From NCBI RefSeq assembly GCF_903772925.1, contig NZ_LR812090.1, positions 4,033,105-4,097,104 of the forward strand: a stretch of 64,000 bases of DNA, read 5' to 3'. The notes under the pieces are model-generated. The model saw nothing but the letters and a program-made list of their open reading frames with translations, was not told the origin of the DNA and did no database searches. Shown here in pieces: positions 1 to 11,942 of the stretch (positions are counted from its first letter, which is position 1; each line of letters begins with the position of its first letter). Source of the stretch: Alteromonas macleodii (lineage in GTDB: Bacteria; Pseudomonadota; Gammaproteobacteria; Enterobacterales; Alteromonadaceae). Both the position numbers and the translations under genes were made by a program.

Positions 1-62
1 ACGTGGCCGATTGTACCCACGTTTACGTGGGGTTTCGTACGTTCAAACTTTTCTTTTGCCAT
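1..62 (-). CDS. tuf: Elongation factor Tu, N-terminal start only (cut by window edge)
   Basis: EF-Tu carries aminoacyl-tRNA to the ribosome as a GTP complex. Only the first 20 codons are in the window; they read MAKEKFERTKPHVNVGTIGH, the highly conserved EF-Tu start that leads into the first GTP-binding loop. The ATG is at 62. The gene lies 67 bases downstream of tRNA-Thr(GGT) on the same strand, the arrangement of the tRNA-tufB operon of gammaproteobacteria, so it is probably co-transcribed with the four tRNA genes. Whether this is the only tuf copy cannot be seen here. Confidence 0.93.
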   Translation of the reverse strand, partial: MAKEKFERTKPHVNVGTIGH

Positions 63-129
63 TTCTATTATCCCAGCAAAGTTACATTAAAAAATTTAGA
101 AATTTTACATGAGCTGGGGAGAAATAAAC

Positions 130-205
130 TGGTGCTGATAGGCAGATTTGAACTGCCGACCTCACCCTTACCAAGGGTGCGCTCTACCAACTGAGCTATA
201 TCAGC
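130..205 (-). tRNA. tRNA-Thr, anticodon GGT
   Basis: A 76-base cloverleaf with the 7-bp acceptor stem GCTGATA/TATCAGC, anticodon loop TTGGTAA (anticodon GGT) and an encoded CCA end at 130-132. The T-loop reads TTCAAAT rather than the usual TTCGAAT. It is the last of four tRNA genes before tuf, matching thrT of the E. coli thrU-tyrU-glyT-thrT-tufB operon. Confidence 0.97.
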
Positions 206-212
206 ACTGATT

Positions 213-287
<75 letters not shown>

Positions 288-320
288 AATCCTAATTCTC
301 TGGCCACCTCATAGAGAAAG

Positions 321-405
321 TGGTGGAGGGGGCAGGATTCGAACCTGCGAAGGCTGAGCCGGCAGATTTACAGTCTGCTCCCGTTGACCGCTTGGGTACC
401 CCTCC
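321..405 (-). tRNA. tRNA-Tyr, anticodon GTA
   Basis: An 85-base class II tRNA with acceptor stem GGAGGGG/CCCCTCC, the long variable arm expected for tRNA-Tyr, anticodon GTA and an encoded CCA end. It is the second gene of the four-tRNA cluster. Confidence 0.97.
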
Positions 406-412
406 AGATTGA

Positions 413-488
<76 letters not shown>

Positions 489-508
489 ACTACATCAAGT
501 GGGTGCGC

Positions 509-537
509 ATTCTAGAGTATTGTTTAACTCTGTGCAA
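509..537 (-). promoter_or_regulatory. Sigma-70 promoter of the tRNA-tuf operon
   Basis: On the minus strand a -35 box TTGCAC (532-537) and a -10 box TAGAAT (509-514) are separated by exactly 17 bases. A GC-rich discriminator (GCGCACCC) follows, which is the usual mark of stringently controlled stable-RNA promoters. The start point would lie about 15 bases before the first tRNA. AT-rich sequence upstream (545-600) could act as an UP element. Confidence 0.8.
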
Positions 538-609
538 GTGTCTTTTTGAAAATTTTTCAATTTTCTTTTTTGACCAATTTTTCAACTAATCAAAAACTTA
601 CGTCGATGT

Positions 610-1356
610 TCACTTTAGAAGTTCACTTCGAGCGTAGCGGGCAAGACCCTGCATCACCAAATGAGCGAGGCGCATGTTATCAGCAGATTTTAAGAATGCA
701 AACACTTTTTTGTCTCCACCCCCTAAAATTATATCAAAATCGGTTTGTTTGCTTGATATGTAATCAATCGCGCTCAAATAAACACCATATAGTGCCGCAT
801 GACACCCTGATGCCACACAATCTTCAGTATCGGTTCCCACGCCAAAGGTGGTCGGAATTTCATCATTCGCGTACACTTTTTTAGTAGAAGCTACCAATGC
901 ATTACGCATAACTTGAAAACCAGGCACGATCCAACCGCCTAAATGTTGACCATCCACAACAAAATCGACCGTTATTGCCGTACCCACATCCATAACAAAA
1001 AATGCTTTTTTTGATTTTTCTGCAGCGCACACCATGGCAAGCCATCTATCAACGCCCATTTTTTGAACATTCGCGTAACTATTTTTTATGCCGAAGGCTT
1101 CTTTCTCTGTGTGCTTTTCTACAAAAATAATATTTCGCTCGCTACACATGGCGGATATTTCATCAACCAGCTCCTGGTTTCTCACAGAAGCTATATATAA
1201 ATGGGAAATTTTTTTCTGATCATCGATAAAAGAGAATAGAGATTTGGCATCTTCGCATACATTAGGCTCTTCTTCTGCATCACAAAGCAGTGAATATTTT
1301 ATTCGGGTGTTACCGATATCCACTAATATGACGTGGTTTTCTTCAATGTTGTTCAT
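610..1356 (-). CDS. coaX: Type III pantothenate kinase
   Basis: This enzyme phosphorylates pantothenate with ATP, the first step of coenzyme A synthesis, in the cytoplasm. The 248-residue protein is of normal family length. It opens with the phosphate-binding motif DIGNTRIK (residues 13-20), has the GVDRWLA segment in the middle, then MDVGTAITVDF, and HLGGWIVPG, all typical of the type III (CoaX) fold. Type III enzymes need a monovalent cation and are not inhibited by CoA, unlike CoaA. E. coli carries coaA at the equivalent place between birA and the tRNA genes; here the unrelated type III enzyme holds the slot. It follows birA on the same strand after a 147-base gap that contains an inverted repeat. 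Confidence 0.95.
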   Translation of the reverse strand: MNNIEENHVILVDIGNTRIKYSLLCDAEEEPNVCEDAKSLFSFIDDQKKISHLYIASVRNQELVDEISAMCSERNIIFVEKHTEKEAFGIKNSYANVQKMGVDRWLAMVCAAEKSKKAFFVMDVGTAITVDFVVDGQHLGGWIVPGFQVMRNALVASTKKVYANDEIPTTFGVGTDTEDCVASGCHAALYGVYLSAIDYISSKQTDFDIILGGGDKKVFAFLKSADNMRLAHLVMQGLARYARSELLK

Positions 1357-1426
1357 ATTTTTGGTTTCATTCGCAAAGCAATGCGTAAAACGGACGGATG
1401 AAATGCTAACTAAAAAAGCACAAAGA

Positions 1427-1477
1427 TGAACTACGAAGTACTTTTATTATAAAAATAACCAAAATCTTCGTAGTTCA
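1427..1477. repeat. Perfect 12-bp inverted repeat between birA and coaX
   Basis: The arms TGAACTACGAAG (1427-1438) and CTTCGTAGTTCA (1466-1477) are perfectly complementary and enclose 27 AT-rich bases, which themselves contain a smaller TTTTAT/ATAAAA palindrome. There is no T-tract right after either arm, so it is not a classic terminator. It could be an mRNA hairpin between two co-transcribed genes, a protein-binding palindrome or the remnant of a small mobile repeat. The function is unknown. Confidence 0.6.
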
Positions 1478-1503
1478 GCTATGAGGTAAAACAAAATAAA
1501 ACG

Positions 1504-2490
1504 TTAATTGCCTCTAAGGCTAACTTCGCCTCCGTGGAATCGGGTAATACCGTCTTGCGTTTCAACAAGTAGCGCGCCGCTCGCGTCTACTCCTCTATCA
1601 ATTCCGGAGAAACGCTTCTCTCCCATCTGTAAAACAATGCGTTTATCGGCGTATAAGTCGAGCGCTTCCCAGTAAGCCGTAAATGGTCCGAACCCTTGTT
1701 GGGTAAATTTGGGCAGATAAAACCACAGAGATTTAATTATTTCTGCTGCTAGCGCATTTCTATCAGGGATAGTGCCTAAATAAGAAGCAAGATCGCTATG
1801 AGGCTGACCAACATCATATTGATTATCGGGAACACAAACATTTAAACCTATGCCGATAACACTATGCGCCGTTGCACCTATCTGCCCTTCTACCTCAATA
1901 AGTACACCAGCCAGCTTTTTACCCTGCAGATAAATATCATTTGGCCATTTTAATTCAGCATCTTCGACACCAAATTCCTTAAGCGCATCGCAAACAGCTA
2001 GACCTACTAATAAAGAAAGCCCAGCCATACTCTGATAGCCATCAGGAAAAGACCAATACATAGAAAAAGTTAAGCTGCCGCCAACTGGAGCTAACCACGA
2101 ACGACCGTGTCGCCCTCGCCCATCGGTTTGAATTTCGGCAAAAACAACATCGCCATTTTCAAGATCTTCTCGTTTGCTCGCAATACGCTTTTTCATTTCT
2201 GTATTGGTGGAAGGTAGAACCGACTCCACATCAATAACCGCTCGTTTTGTATTGCCTAAATGGCGTTTAATGCTGTCAGCGCTTAACAATGGAAAACCTC
2301 GTTCTAATCGGTAGCCTTTACCTTTTACTTTAAATACATCTAAACCCCAATCGGCAAGTTGGGAAATATGACCCGCTACTGCGGTACGTGAAAGTCCAAC
2401 TTGCTGAGCAATGGTTTCACCTGAATGGAACTGACCGTCAGACAACAAAGCGAGTATATGTTTTCTTATAGCTTTTGATGCTTGTCTCAT
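1504..2490 (-). CDS. birA: Biotin--protein ligase / biotin operon repressor
   Basis: BirA makes biotinyl-AMP and attaches biotin to the acetyl-CoA carboxylase carrier protein; with its DNA-binding domain it also represses the biotin genes. The 328-residue protein has an N-terminal winged helix-turn-helix (residues 1-62, with VGLSRTAVAGHI as recognition segment), the biotinyl-AMP loop GRGRHGR at 124-130, and KWPNDIYLQGKKLAGVLIE near 181-199 with the catalytic lysine region. A C-terminal SH3-like domain ends the protein. The start ATG overlaps the murB stop by four bases (ATGA at 2487-2490), so translation of the two is probably coupled. Confidence 0.97.
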   Translation of the reverse strand: MRQASKAIRKHILALLSDGQFHSGETIAQQVGLSRTAVAGHISQLADWGLDVFKVKGKGYRLERGFPLLSADSIKRHLGNTKRAVIDVESVLPSTNTEMKKRIASKREDLENGDVVFAEIQTDGRGRHGRSWLAPVGGSLTFSMYWSFPDGYQSMAGLSLLVGLAVCDALKEFGVEDAELKWPNDIYLQGKKLAGVLIEVEGQIGATAHSVIGIGLNVCVPDNQYDVGQPHSDLASYLGTIPDRNALAAEIIKSLWFYLPKFTQQGFGPFTAYWEALDLYADKRIVLQMGEKRFSGIDRGVDASGALLVETQDGITRFHGGEVSLRGN

Positions 2491-3512
2491 AGCGAAATAA
2501 GTCCTTTGTTTCCTAATAAGCGTACTTCGGGCTCCAGCTGTATGCCAAATTTATCCTGTACGCTTGCTATGATATTTTTCGCCATGGTGATTACATCGCT
2601 TCCGGTGGCGCCACCTATGTTAGTAAGTACCAATGGCTGTGTAGGGTGGCAACGTACTTTGTTCAACGTTTTGCCTTTAAAACCTGCTTGGTCAATTAGC
2701 CAAGCAGCAGGGATTTTTATTTGTTCTTGTTCGTTTCCAGCATTTTCGCTTACAACAAAATTCGGTACCGAGTGATATTCTTTCGCTATCGCGTCGAAGA
2801 CTACTTTTGAGACAACGGGATTCTTGAAAAAGCTACCTGCATTACCTAATTCACTGGGATCTGGCAGTTTGCTTTTTCTAATTTCAATTACCTTACTATA
2901 CACCTTTTCTGGTGTTGGTTCGGTGAGTGCAGCTAGCTCGCCATAACTTATTTTGAGCTCGTATTGCTTAGGTAGTTTAAAGTTTACATGAGTGATAAGT
3001 ACTTTATTGGCTAGTGCATGTTTGAACACACTATCTCTATAACCGAACTGACAGTCTTCATTGCTTAGCAGCACCTGTTCACCGGTTTCAAGAAATACAC
3101 ATTCCACCTTATCGATTAACGAATTAACCTCTACACCATAGGCTCCAATATTCTGAATAGGACAAGCGCCTACCGAACCAGGTATTAACGCTAAGTTCTC
3201 AAACCCATACCACTTCTCTTTCATACAAAGAGTTACAAAGTCATGCCAGTTTTCGCCTGCTCCTACCCGTAAATAGTGATGGCTTTCAGTATCGAAGTGA
3301 CTAATGCCTTTTATTTCGTTTACCAAGATCGCTCCGTCAAAATCATCGGTAAAAATCGAGTTGCTTCCTCCACCTAATATATAAATAGCTTTGTTGGTTT
3401 CATTTTTATAGGTATTAAAGGTAGATAGAAATGAAGCAACATCGGCAAACGACTGGATAGAATCACACGACGCTGAAAGGCCAAATGTGCTGTAAGGTTG
3501 TAGTGAGGGCAT
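2487..3512 (-). CDS. murB: UDP-N-acetylenolpyruvoylglucosamine reductase
   Basis: MurB reduces UDP-GlcNAc-enolpyruvate to UDP-MurNAc with NADPH and bound FAD, an essential cytoplasmic step of peptidoglycan synthesis. The 341 residues fit the longer type I MurB of gammaproteobacteria. Visible motifs are the FAD-binding ILGGGSNSIF (about 45-54), ALIPGSVGACPIQNIGAYG (about 107-125), FGYRDSVFK, the proton-donor serine in AGSFFKNP and the C-terminal glutamate in EPEVRLLG. It is the first gene of murB-birA, a pair found together in many gammaproteobacteria just after an rRNA operon, as here. Confidence 0.97.
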   Translation of the reverse strand: MPSLQPYSTFGLSASCDSIQSFADVASFLSTFNTYKNETNKAIYILGGGSNSIFTDDFDGAILVNEIKGISHFDTESHHYLRVGAGENWHDFVTLCMKEKWYGFENLALIPGSVGACPIQNIGAYGVEVNSLIDKVECVFLETGEQVLLSNEDCQFGYRDSVFKHALANKVLITHVNFKLPKQYELKISYGELAALTEPTPEKVYSKVIEIRKSKLPDPSELGNAGSFFKNPVVSKVVFDAIAKEYHSVPNFVVSENAGNEQEQIKIPAAWLIDQAGFKGKTLNKVRCHPTQPLVLTNIGGATGSDVITMAKNIIASVQDKFGIQLEPEVRLLGNKGLISL

Positions 3513-3678
3513 AGAATTTTATGAACTGCGAACAATTCGCTAATGGTAGGGTAACGACGCGTCAAATAAAAGCGCAAACATGCAAATAACCCAGCTGCTA
3601 TGCTGTAAGTTTTTTGCCCCTAAAGATATTTATATCGCTACCACGCTATTCAGAGTAGCGTTTCTTTAGAAAAAGTAC

Positions 3679-4107
3679 TTAGTAACGCCTTAGTTCTGTT
3701 TTTCTCATAGGCATTTTATCAATCGTGCTATAGATAAGCTCACTATCGAAGGTGTCATATTTAGCTTTAATTGTACTATCTAGCCCTATAAGCGTTACTT
3801 TAGTTTTTGGGTTTAGCTTATTAAGAGAGATATGACATTTAGGGTAACCAAAAACAATAACAGGTTGCTGTTCTACTATACCTATCACCACTAGCTTCCT
3901 TTCAGTGAGAGAGACCTTTTCATATTCAGCGAATGCATAAAGATCGTCTAGTTCACCCTTGCTTTGTGCATTGTAGATTAAAACCCTGTTTTTCCAAGCA
4001 AGCTCCCCCAGAGTAATCTTACAATGGGCCTTAGCGCTATTTGCAAATGCAAAGGCGGAGTAGAACCCCGTGAGCAGTAAAAAAATAATAAAGTAGATAA
4101 TCTTCAT
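3679..4107 (-). CDS. Secreted DUF4174-like protein
   Basis: The 142-residue protein begins with a clear signal peptide (MKIIYFIIFLLLTGFYSAFA, cleaved near AFANS) and should be periplasmic. The rest resembles the DUF4174 family: an opening LGELAWKNRVLIYNA segment, a hydrophobic strand RKLVVIGIV, a TKVTLIGLDSTIK strand and the closing IDKMPMRKTEL signature. The fold of this family is thought to be thioredoxin-like, but no CxxC motif is present, so no redox role can be claimed. It stands alone, 166 bases from murB, with a half REP sequence beyond its start. The biochemical function is unknown. Confidence 0.75.
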   Translation of the reverse strand: MKIIYFIIFLLLTGFYSAFAFANSAKAHCKITLGELAWKNRVLIYNAQSKGELDDLYAFAEYEKVSLTERKLVVIGIVEQQPVIVFGYPKCHISLNKLNPKTKVTLIGLDSTIKAKYDTFDSELIYSTIDKMPMRKTELRRY

Positions 4108-4148
4108 ACTTATATTTACTAGTGAACTACCGATTTAGCACAAAATGT

Positions 4149-4166
4149 TGGGTCAGAGTACATTTT
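4149..4166 (+). repeat. Half REP sequence (TGGGTCAGAGTACATTT type)
   Basis: The + strand reads TTGGGTCAGAGTACATTT, almost identical to 16346-16363 and, reversed, to 18894-18911. The core GGGTCAGAGT is one arm of the REP hairpins that flank the RAYT gene at 17.3-18.1 kb. It lies 3 bases beyond the stop codon of the methyltransferase gene, a common landing place for REPs. Confidence 0.75.
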
Positions 4167-4168
4167 CC

Positions 4169-5092
4169 TTAAGACGGTAAAATTAAATTAGCTTGTATCG
4201 ACACTCCAAGAAGCTCGTTCTCTCGGCGTAATGGTGTTTGACTTACATCGGTAAAACCTAATTCAGACATAGACATTAATAGGCTGTCTATTCGATCACT
4301 GTCTAATGCAACTGAAAGTAAATTATCTAGTCGTTTAGCAAGTGTTTTCATTTCGCTGCGGAAGTTTTTAAGTTTGTCCTTTCGCGACTTAAAGTCGATC
4401 AGCGAAGAAGACATTGTATTTTTAAGCAGATCTGGAAACCCAGTTCCGTATAAGCCGAATTTATTAGAATAAGATAACTGTTGTATTTGCGTATTCAACG
4501 AATGACGGTACTTTTCAGCATTAGGGTTATTTTTACCAGTCTTGTGAATAGAATTGACCAACATGGATAACAGATCGAAAGGGCCGTTTTTTACCATAAC
4601 TTCATCCACGGCCTGGCGAATTAATGCATTGGGCTTAACAATTATTGAATCTTTATGATGTATTACAAAGCAAACCTTCCCGCCTAATTTCAGAGCGCGT
4701 GATAGTTCTTCTAAGACTTTACCCATATCTGTATATTCAAAGCCGAATTGTGAAATAGCAATATCTATAGTATGGCTTTCTAACGGCAAAGTTTCTGCTC
4801 GCGTATTCTGGTAGAAGCGTACCCTCTCTTGCAACAAGTGCTTAGGAATACTCAGTTTAGCGGCATCTACACCTATAAAGTTGGGTTGAGTGTACTTGAA
4901 CTTGTTTAGCGCCAAGTCCGTTAGCGCTCCGTTACCGCAACCTATATCTACTATATTGCAATGTGAGTGATTGTAGTCACGAAGAAATTCTTCCCAAAAC
5001 GAAGCTATTTCTCCCGAATAGTTATCTTTACTGGATTGCGCAAAAGAACTTAGATGACCTACTTTCCAATAGTCAGACCAATAATCACTCAT
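4169..5092 (-). CDS. Class I SAM-dependent methyltransferase
   Basis: The 307-residue protein has the Rossmann-type SAM-binding motif I NIVDIGCGNGAL (residues 46-57), followed by the acidic end of strand 2 in FIGVDAAKL, a motif II-like segment with IDIAISQFGFEY, and a hydrophobic strand GGKVCFVIHHKD. This places it in the Methyltransf_11/25 group of small-molecule or protein methylases; the substrate cannot be read from the sequence. The C-terminal half is helical and not recognised. The gene is isolated: rRNA operon on one side and the DUF4174-like gene on the other, with a half REP right after its stop. Confidence 0.85.
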   Translation of the reverse strand: MSDYWSDYWKVGHLSSFAQSSKDNYSGEIASFWEEFLRDYNHSHCNIVDIGCGNGALTDLALNKFKYTQPNFIGVDAAKLSIPKHLLQERVRFYQNTRAETLPLESHTIDIAISQFGFEYTDMGKVLEELSRALKLGGKVCFVIHHKDSIIVKPNALIRQAVDEVMVKNGPFDLLSMLVNSIHKTGKNNPNAEKYRHSLNTQIQQLSYSNKFGLYGTGFPDLLKNTMSSSLIDFKSRKDKLKNFRSEMKTLAKRLDNLLSVALDSDRIDSLLMSMSELGFTDVSQTPLRRENELLGVSIQANLILPS

Positions 5093-5281
5093 ATGGTACC
5101 CGCCCTTTTACTTCTAATTTAAAAATATTGAACTCGCCGAGCAGTCGAGTATAGACAGGCTAAAGCACACCTTAAAAGTATTTTAAATAAATTTTTATTA
5201 ATTAATGAACGTATTCCGTTATAGAAACAGTGTATTGGCGAGAAAGATTGAGAATAGTTTAAACAATGAGGTGCAGAAAGC

Positions 5282-5305
5282 AAAAAACCCGCCGTTAGGC
5301 GGGTT
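5282..5305 (-). terminator. Rho-independent terminator of the rRNA operon
   Basis: An 8-bp stem AACCCGCC/GGCGGGTT (5286-5293 with 5298-5305) with a four-base loop follows the 5S gene; on the minus strand it runs into a U-tract (A's at 5282-5287). This is a classic strong rrn terminator. Confidence 0.93.
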
Positions 5306-5316
5306 CTTCTTAATGG

Positions 5317-5434
5317 GACCTGGCAGTGTCCTACTCTCACATGGGGAAGCCCCACACTACCATCGGCGCTAATACGTTTCACTTCTGAGTTCGGAATGGA
5401 GTCAGGTGGTACCGTATCGCTATGGCTGCCAGGA
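5317..5434 (-). rRNA. rrf: 5S ribosomal RNA
   Basis: About 118 bases closely matching gammaproteobacterial 5S rRNA, with conserved blocks CCGAACTCAGAAGTGAAAC and GCGCCGATGGTAGTGTGGG. The terminal stem is CCTGGCAG/CTGCCAGG. The ends are placed by that stem and may be off by one or two bases. Confidence 0.95.
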
Positions 5435-5570
5435 AAAACTGGTAACAATTTGGGAAAGTTTGATATTAATTTAATCAGTGAGTAACTGTCTTTTCACTCT
5501 ACTTGCGGCTCTTTATAAGAGCTTAGCTTGTCTACAACACTCAAAAGCCTAAAGCTTCTTGGGCGTTGTA

Positions 5571-8445
<2,875 letters not shown>

Positions 8446-8774
8446 ATACAACCCCAAACAGCCTTTTGACTTCTGTCTAAGTTATGTCGTATGCATGACA
8501 AGCTAATCGGAAGAATTGCCTTGTTATCAATAATTTGATAACAAGCAATTCAGTCAAGTAGAGTAAAAAGTCATCTTTCGATTTCTCAGTTACTCAATTT
8601 TGATTGATTACTATTAATATCAGCTTTCCAAATTGTTAAAGAGCATAGTGCTTAATTCAAAACACTTAGGTTTGATCTTAAATCAAAGCTAAGGGCTTTT
8701 ATTTAAGTCATCTTTAAATATAAACAAGACTATCTGTGTAGGCACTGCATCAAGTGCGTCTATCGACGTAATGG
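8446..8774 (-). other. 16S-23S spacer without tRNA genes
   Basis: This 329-base spacer contains no tRNA cloverleaf; neither tRNA-Ile/Ala nor tRNA-Glu is present. It holds a boxA copy at 8630-8645 and a long hairpin: CTTGTTATCAA (8520-8530) pairs perfectly with TTGATAACAAG (8535-8545), extended by GAATTG/CAATTC outside a one-base bulge. The segment 8724-8746 pairs with the 16S leader. Confidence 0.85.
8630..8645 (-). promoter_or_regulatory. Spacer boxA antitermination element
   Basis: On the minus strand the sequence is TGCTCTTTAACAATTT, the standard boxA bound by NusB/S10 in rRNA antitermination. A matching copy is in the 16S leader. Confidence 0.88.
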
Positions 8775-10307
<1,533 letters not shown>

Positions 10308-10348
10308 AATATATCGAAATATGAATCGTCGTTGTGACACTCTTAACG

Positions 10349-10371
10349 AGTGCCCACACAGATTGTCTTGT
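10349..10371 (-). other. 5' arm of the 16S processing stem
   Basis: Bases 10349-10371 upstream of 16S are complementary to 8724-8746 downstream of it over 23 positions with two imperfect pairs. This is the expected RNase III stem that brings the two ends of the 16S precursor together. Confidence 0.75.
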
Positions 10372-10373
10372 CT

Positions 10374-10389
10374 AAATTGTTAAAGAACA
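10374..10389 (-). promoter_or_regulatory. Leader boxA antitermination element
   Basis: On the minus strand TGTTCTTTAACAATTT lies between the proximal promoter and 16S. It differs by one base from the spacer copy and is the leader boxA of the rRNA operon. Confidence 0.85.
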
Positions 10390-10443
10390 TTTCACTTGAA
10401 GCCGTTGCTTCTCAGTGACTCACCCTGTTCGAGTGAGGTGCGC

Positions 10444-10471
10444 ATTATACGCTGGAAGTTTTCGTTGTCAA
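10444..10471 (-). promoter_or_regulatory. Proximal rRNA promoter (P2)
   Basis: Perfect consensus boxes on the minus strand: -35 TTGACA (10466-10471) and -10 TATAAT (10444-10449), 16 bases apart, followed by a GC-rich discriminator GCGCACC. Upstream sequence is AT-rich. It lies about 140 bases before the 16S 5' end. Confidence 0.92.
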
Positions 10472-10595
10472 CACTTTTTGAAAATTTATTTTCTGAAGTG
10501 TTTCTTCTAAACTCCCGTCTTTACTGGCCTATATAGGTAGTAGAGACTTACTTCAGGAGGCTTGCTGTTTTGCTTTTCCCCCGAAGCGGATGCGC

Positions 10596-10623
10596 ATTTT
10601 AGGGAAATGAGCGCTCACGTCAA
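10596..10623 (-). promoter_or_regulatory. Distal rRNA promoter (P1)
   Basis: A second promoter 152 bases upstream of P2 on the minus strand: -35 TTGACG (10618-10623), 16-base spacer, -10 TAAAAT (10596-10601), again followed by GCGC. AT-rich sequence beyond it (10624-10700) may be an UP element. Tandem P1/P2 promoters are usual for rrn operons. The remaining 10624-10940 interval holds no recognisable gene. Confidence 0.8.
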
Positions 10624-10940
10624 CACTTATTTTAAAAAAGATGAAAAAACTGAACTAACCGTCTATTTTTCATTCAAATGTGATAATTAGTAGACAATAT
10701 GGACTAATTACTAATAGGATGGGGATTCAGATCCTATAAAGTAGTCGTTCTTAAAGTAGTAGTAGATGCTGCCGTTATTATATTAGTGCTTGGTATTAGT
10801 TAGTGATATTGAAGCCAGCGTAAAGGAATACGTATAAGAATGTATATAAGCGTAAACGATGTACGCTTTGCGTTCTTTCTAAATGTATTAATACTGGTTG
10901 TGTCATAAATTGACTACGCGATAATTATAAAGGTGGGTTT

Positions 10941-11750
10941 ATGTTACGAACTCTTTCATTGCTATCATCTGCAGTACTAGCCTCTCAGGTTAGTTTTGTT
11001 GCAATGGCACAAGATGCTTCTACGGGCGAAGTGATTCAGCCATCTGTTTCAACAAGCGTTGAAACTGCTGAAGAGCCAAACCGCTTTCAAACTGCCTTTT
11101 TGAAGCGTCAGGTTGAACAAACTATGTCTGTTGGCAGAGCTATTAGTTCAATAGCTGGTCATTACCCGCAAGAAATCGTATCTATCGTAGATATAGCGCT
11201 AGATACTTACCCAGATAAATACAGAGAAATTATATTTGCGGCTATTTCGGCACAACCGGCCTCGACTGAAGAGATTGTTCACCTGGCTATTGAAAAAGAA
11301 GTAAGCAGTTGCGCCAACATTGTACAGCTAGCAATAACGGCAGAACCGACTTATGTAGATTTTGTTGTGCAAGCAGCTGCGGTCTCTACGCCTGAAGAGT
11401 TAGATGAGATTGTACGCGTTGCCGTATTAACGCAACCTGATGCTGCTGACAGCATTGTGCAAACATTGTCTCAGGAACATCCAAACAAGATTGTCGATAT
11501 AATGACAAGCGCGTTGAACGCTGTACCTTTTGTGGGTGAATATGTAGTAGATGCGCTTTTGGCTGTATTTCCTAACGAAGCGGAAACTGTGGTTGAGACA
11601 GCAGTACGAGAATCAGCGCAGCAACGCGAACAAGTTATGCGTATTTTAAACACCGCTCAACATGCCGGTGTGTCAGAAGACAAGTTAAAAGAATATGCGA
11701 TGTCAGCGGGGCTGAGCGAGGACGATGTTAATAGCGCGCTTAGTAACTAG
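10941..11750 (+). CDS. Secreted protein of about ten short helical repeats
   Basis: I do not recognise a family. The 269-residue protein starts with a signal peptide (residues 1-24, cleavage near AMA-QDAS), so it is periplasmic or exported. From about residue 70 to 235 it consists of roughly ten tandem units of 14-17 residues of the form EIVxxAxxxxPxx, for example EIVRVAVLTQPDAAD and ETVVETAVRESAQQ. The units predict paired or single short helices, giving an alpha-solenoid. The ATG is preceded by AAAGGTGGG. It is the only gene on the + strand between the rRNA promoters and the exporter operon and ends in its own strong terminator. A scaffold or binding role is possible but unproven. Confidence 0.8.
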   Translation: MLRTLSLLSSAVLASQVSFVAMAQDASTGEVIQPSVSTSVETAEEPNRFQTAFLKRQVEQTMSVGRAISSIAGHYPQEIVSIVDIALDTYPDKYREIIFAAISAQPASTEEIVHLAIEKEVSSCANIVQLAITAEPTYVDFVVQAAAVSTPEELDEIVRVAVLTQPDAADSIVQTLSQEHPNKIVDIMTSALNAVPFVGEYVVDALLAVFPNEAETVVETAVRESAQQREQVMRILNTAQHAGVSEDKLKEYAMSAGLSEDDVNSALSN

Positions 11751-11779
11751 TGCCTTAACTCGTAATTAATGCTTATCTG

Positions 11780-11817
11780 AAAACGGCGTATTGAGTGAAT
11801 CAATACGCCGTTTTTGT
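11780..11817 (+). terminator. Bidirectional Rho-independent terminator
   Basis: A perfect 15-bp stem AAAACGGCGTATTGA (11780-11794) with TCAATACGCCGTTTT (11800-11814), loop GTGAA and T-tract after it. It ends the + strand repeat-protein gene, and its A-rich side could also stop transcripts arriving from the tolC-like gene on the minus strand. Confidence 0.93.
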
Positions 11818-11942
11818 TTGTGGCTTTGTAGTAACTTCACTTGGTATGGGGTTCGTAGTAAATACCAGTACAACGTACTTATAGTCTTTTTAGCACGTAC
11901 ACATCCCCATATTGTAATTACAATGTCTAGATTTTGAAAAAG

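Noticed and set aside
3374..3577. 67-codon minus-strand open frame overlapping the murB start
   Set aside because: It is in a different frame over conserved murB codons and has no coding features.
8446..8774. tRNA genes in the 16S-23S spacer
   Set aside because: No cloverleaf, CCA end or anticodon arm could be formed on either strand.
10895..10925. Promoter directly before the helical-repeat gene (TTGTGT, 16 bases, GATAAT)
   Set aside because: The start of transcription would fall inside the ribosome-binding site, leaving too short a leader.
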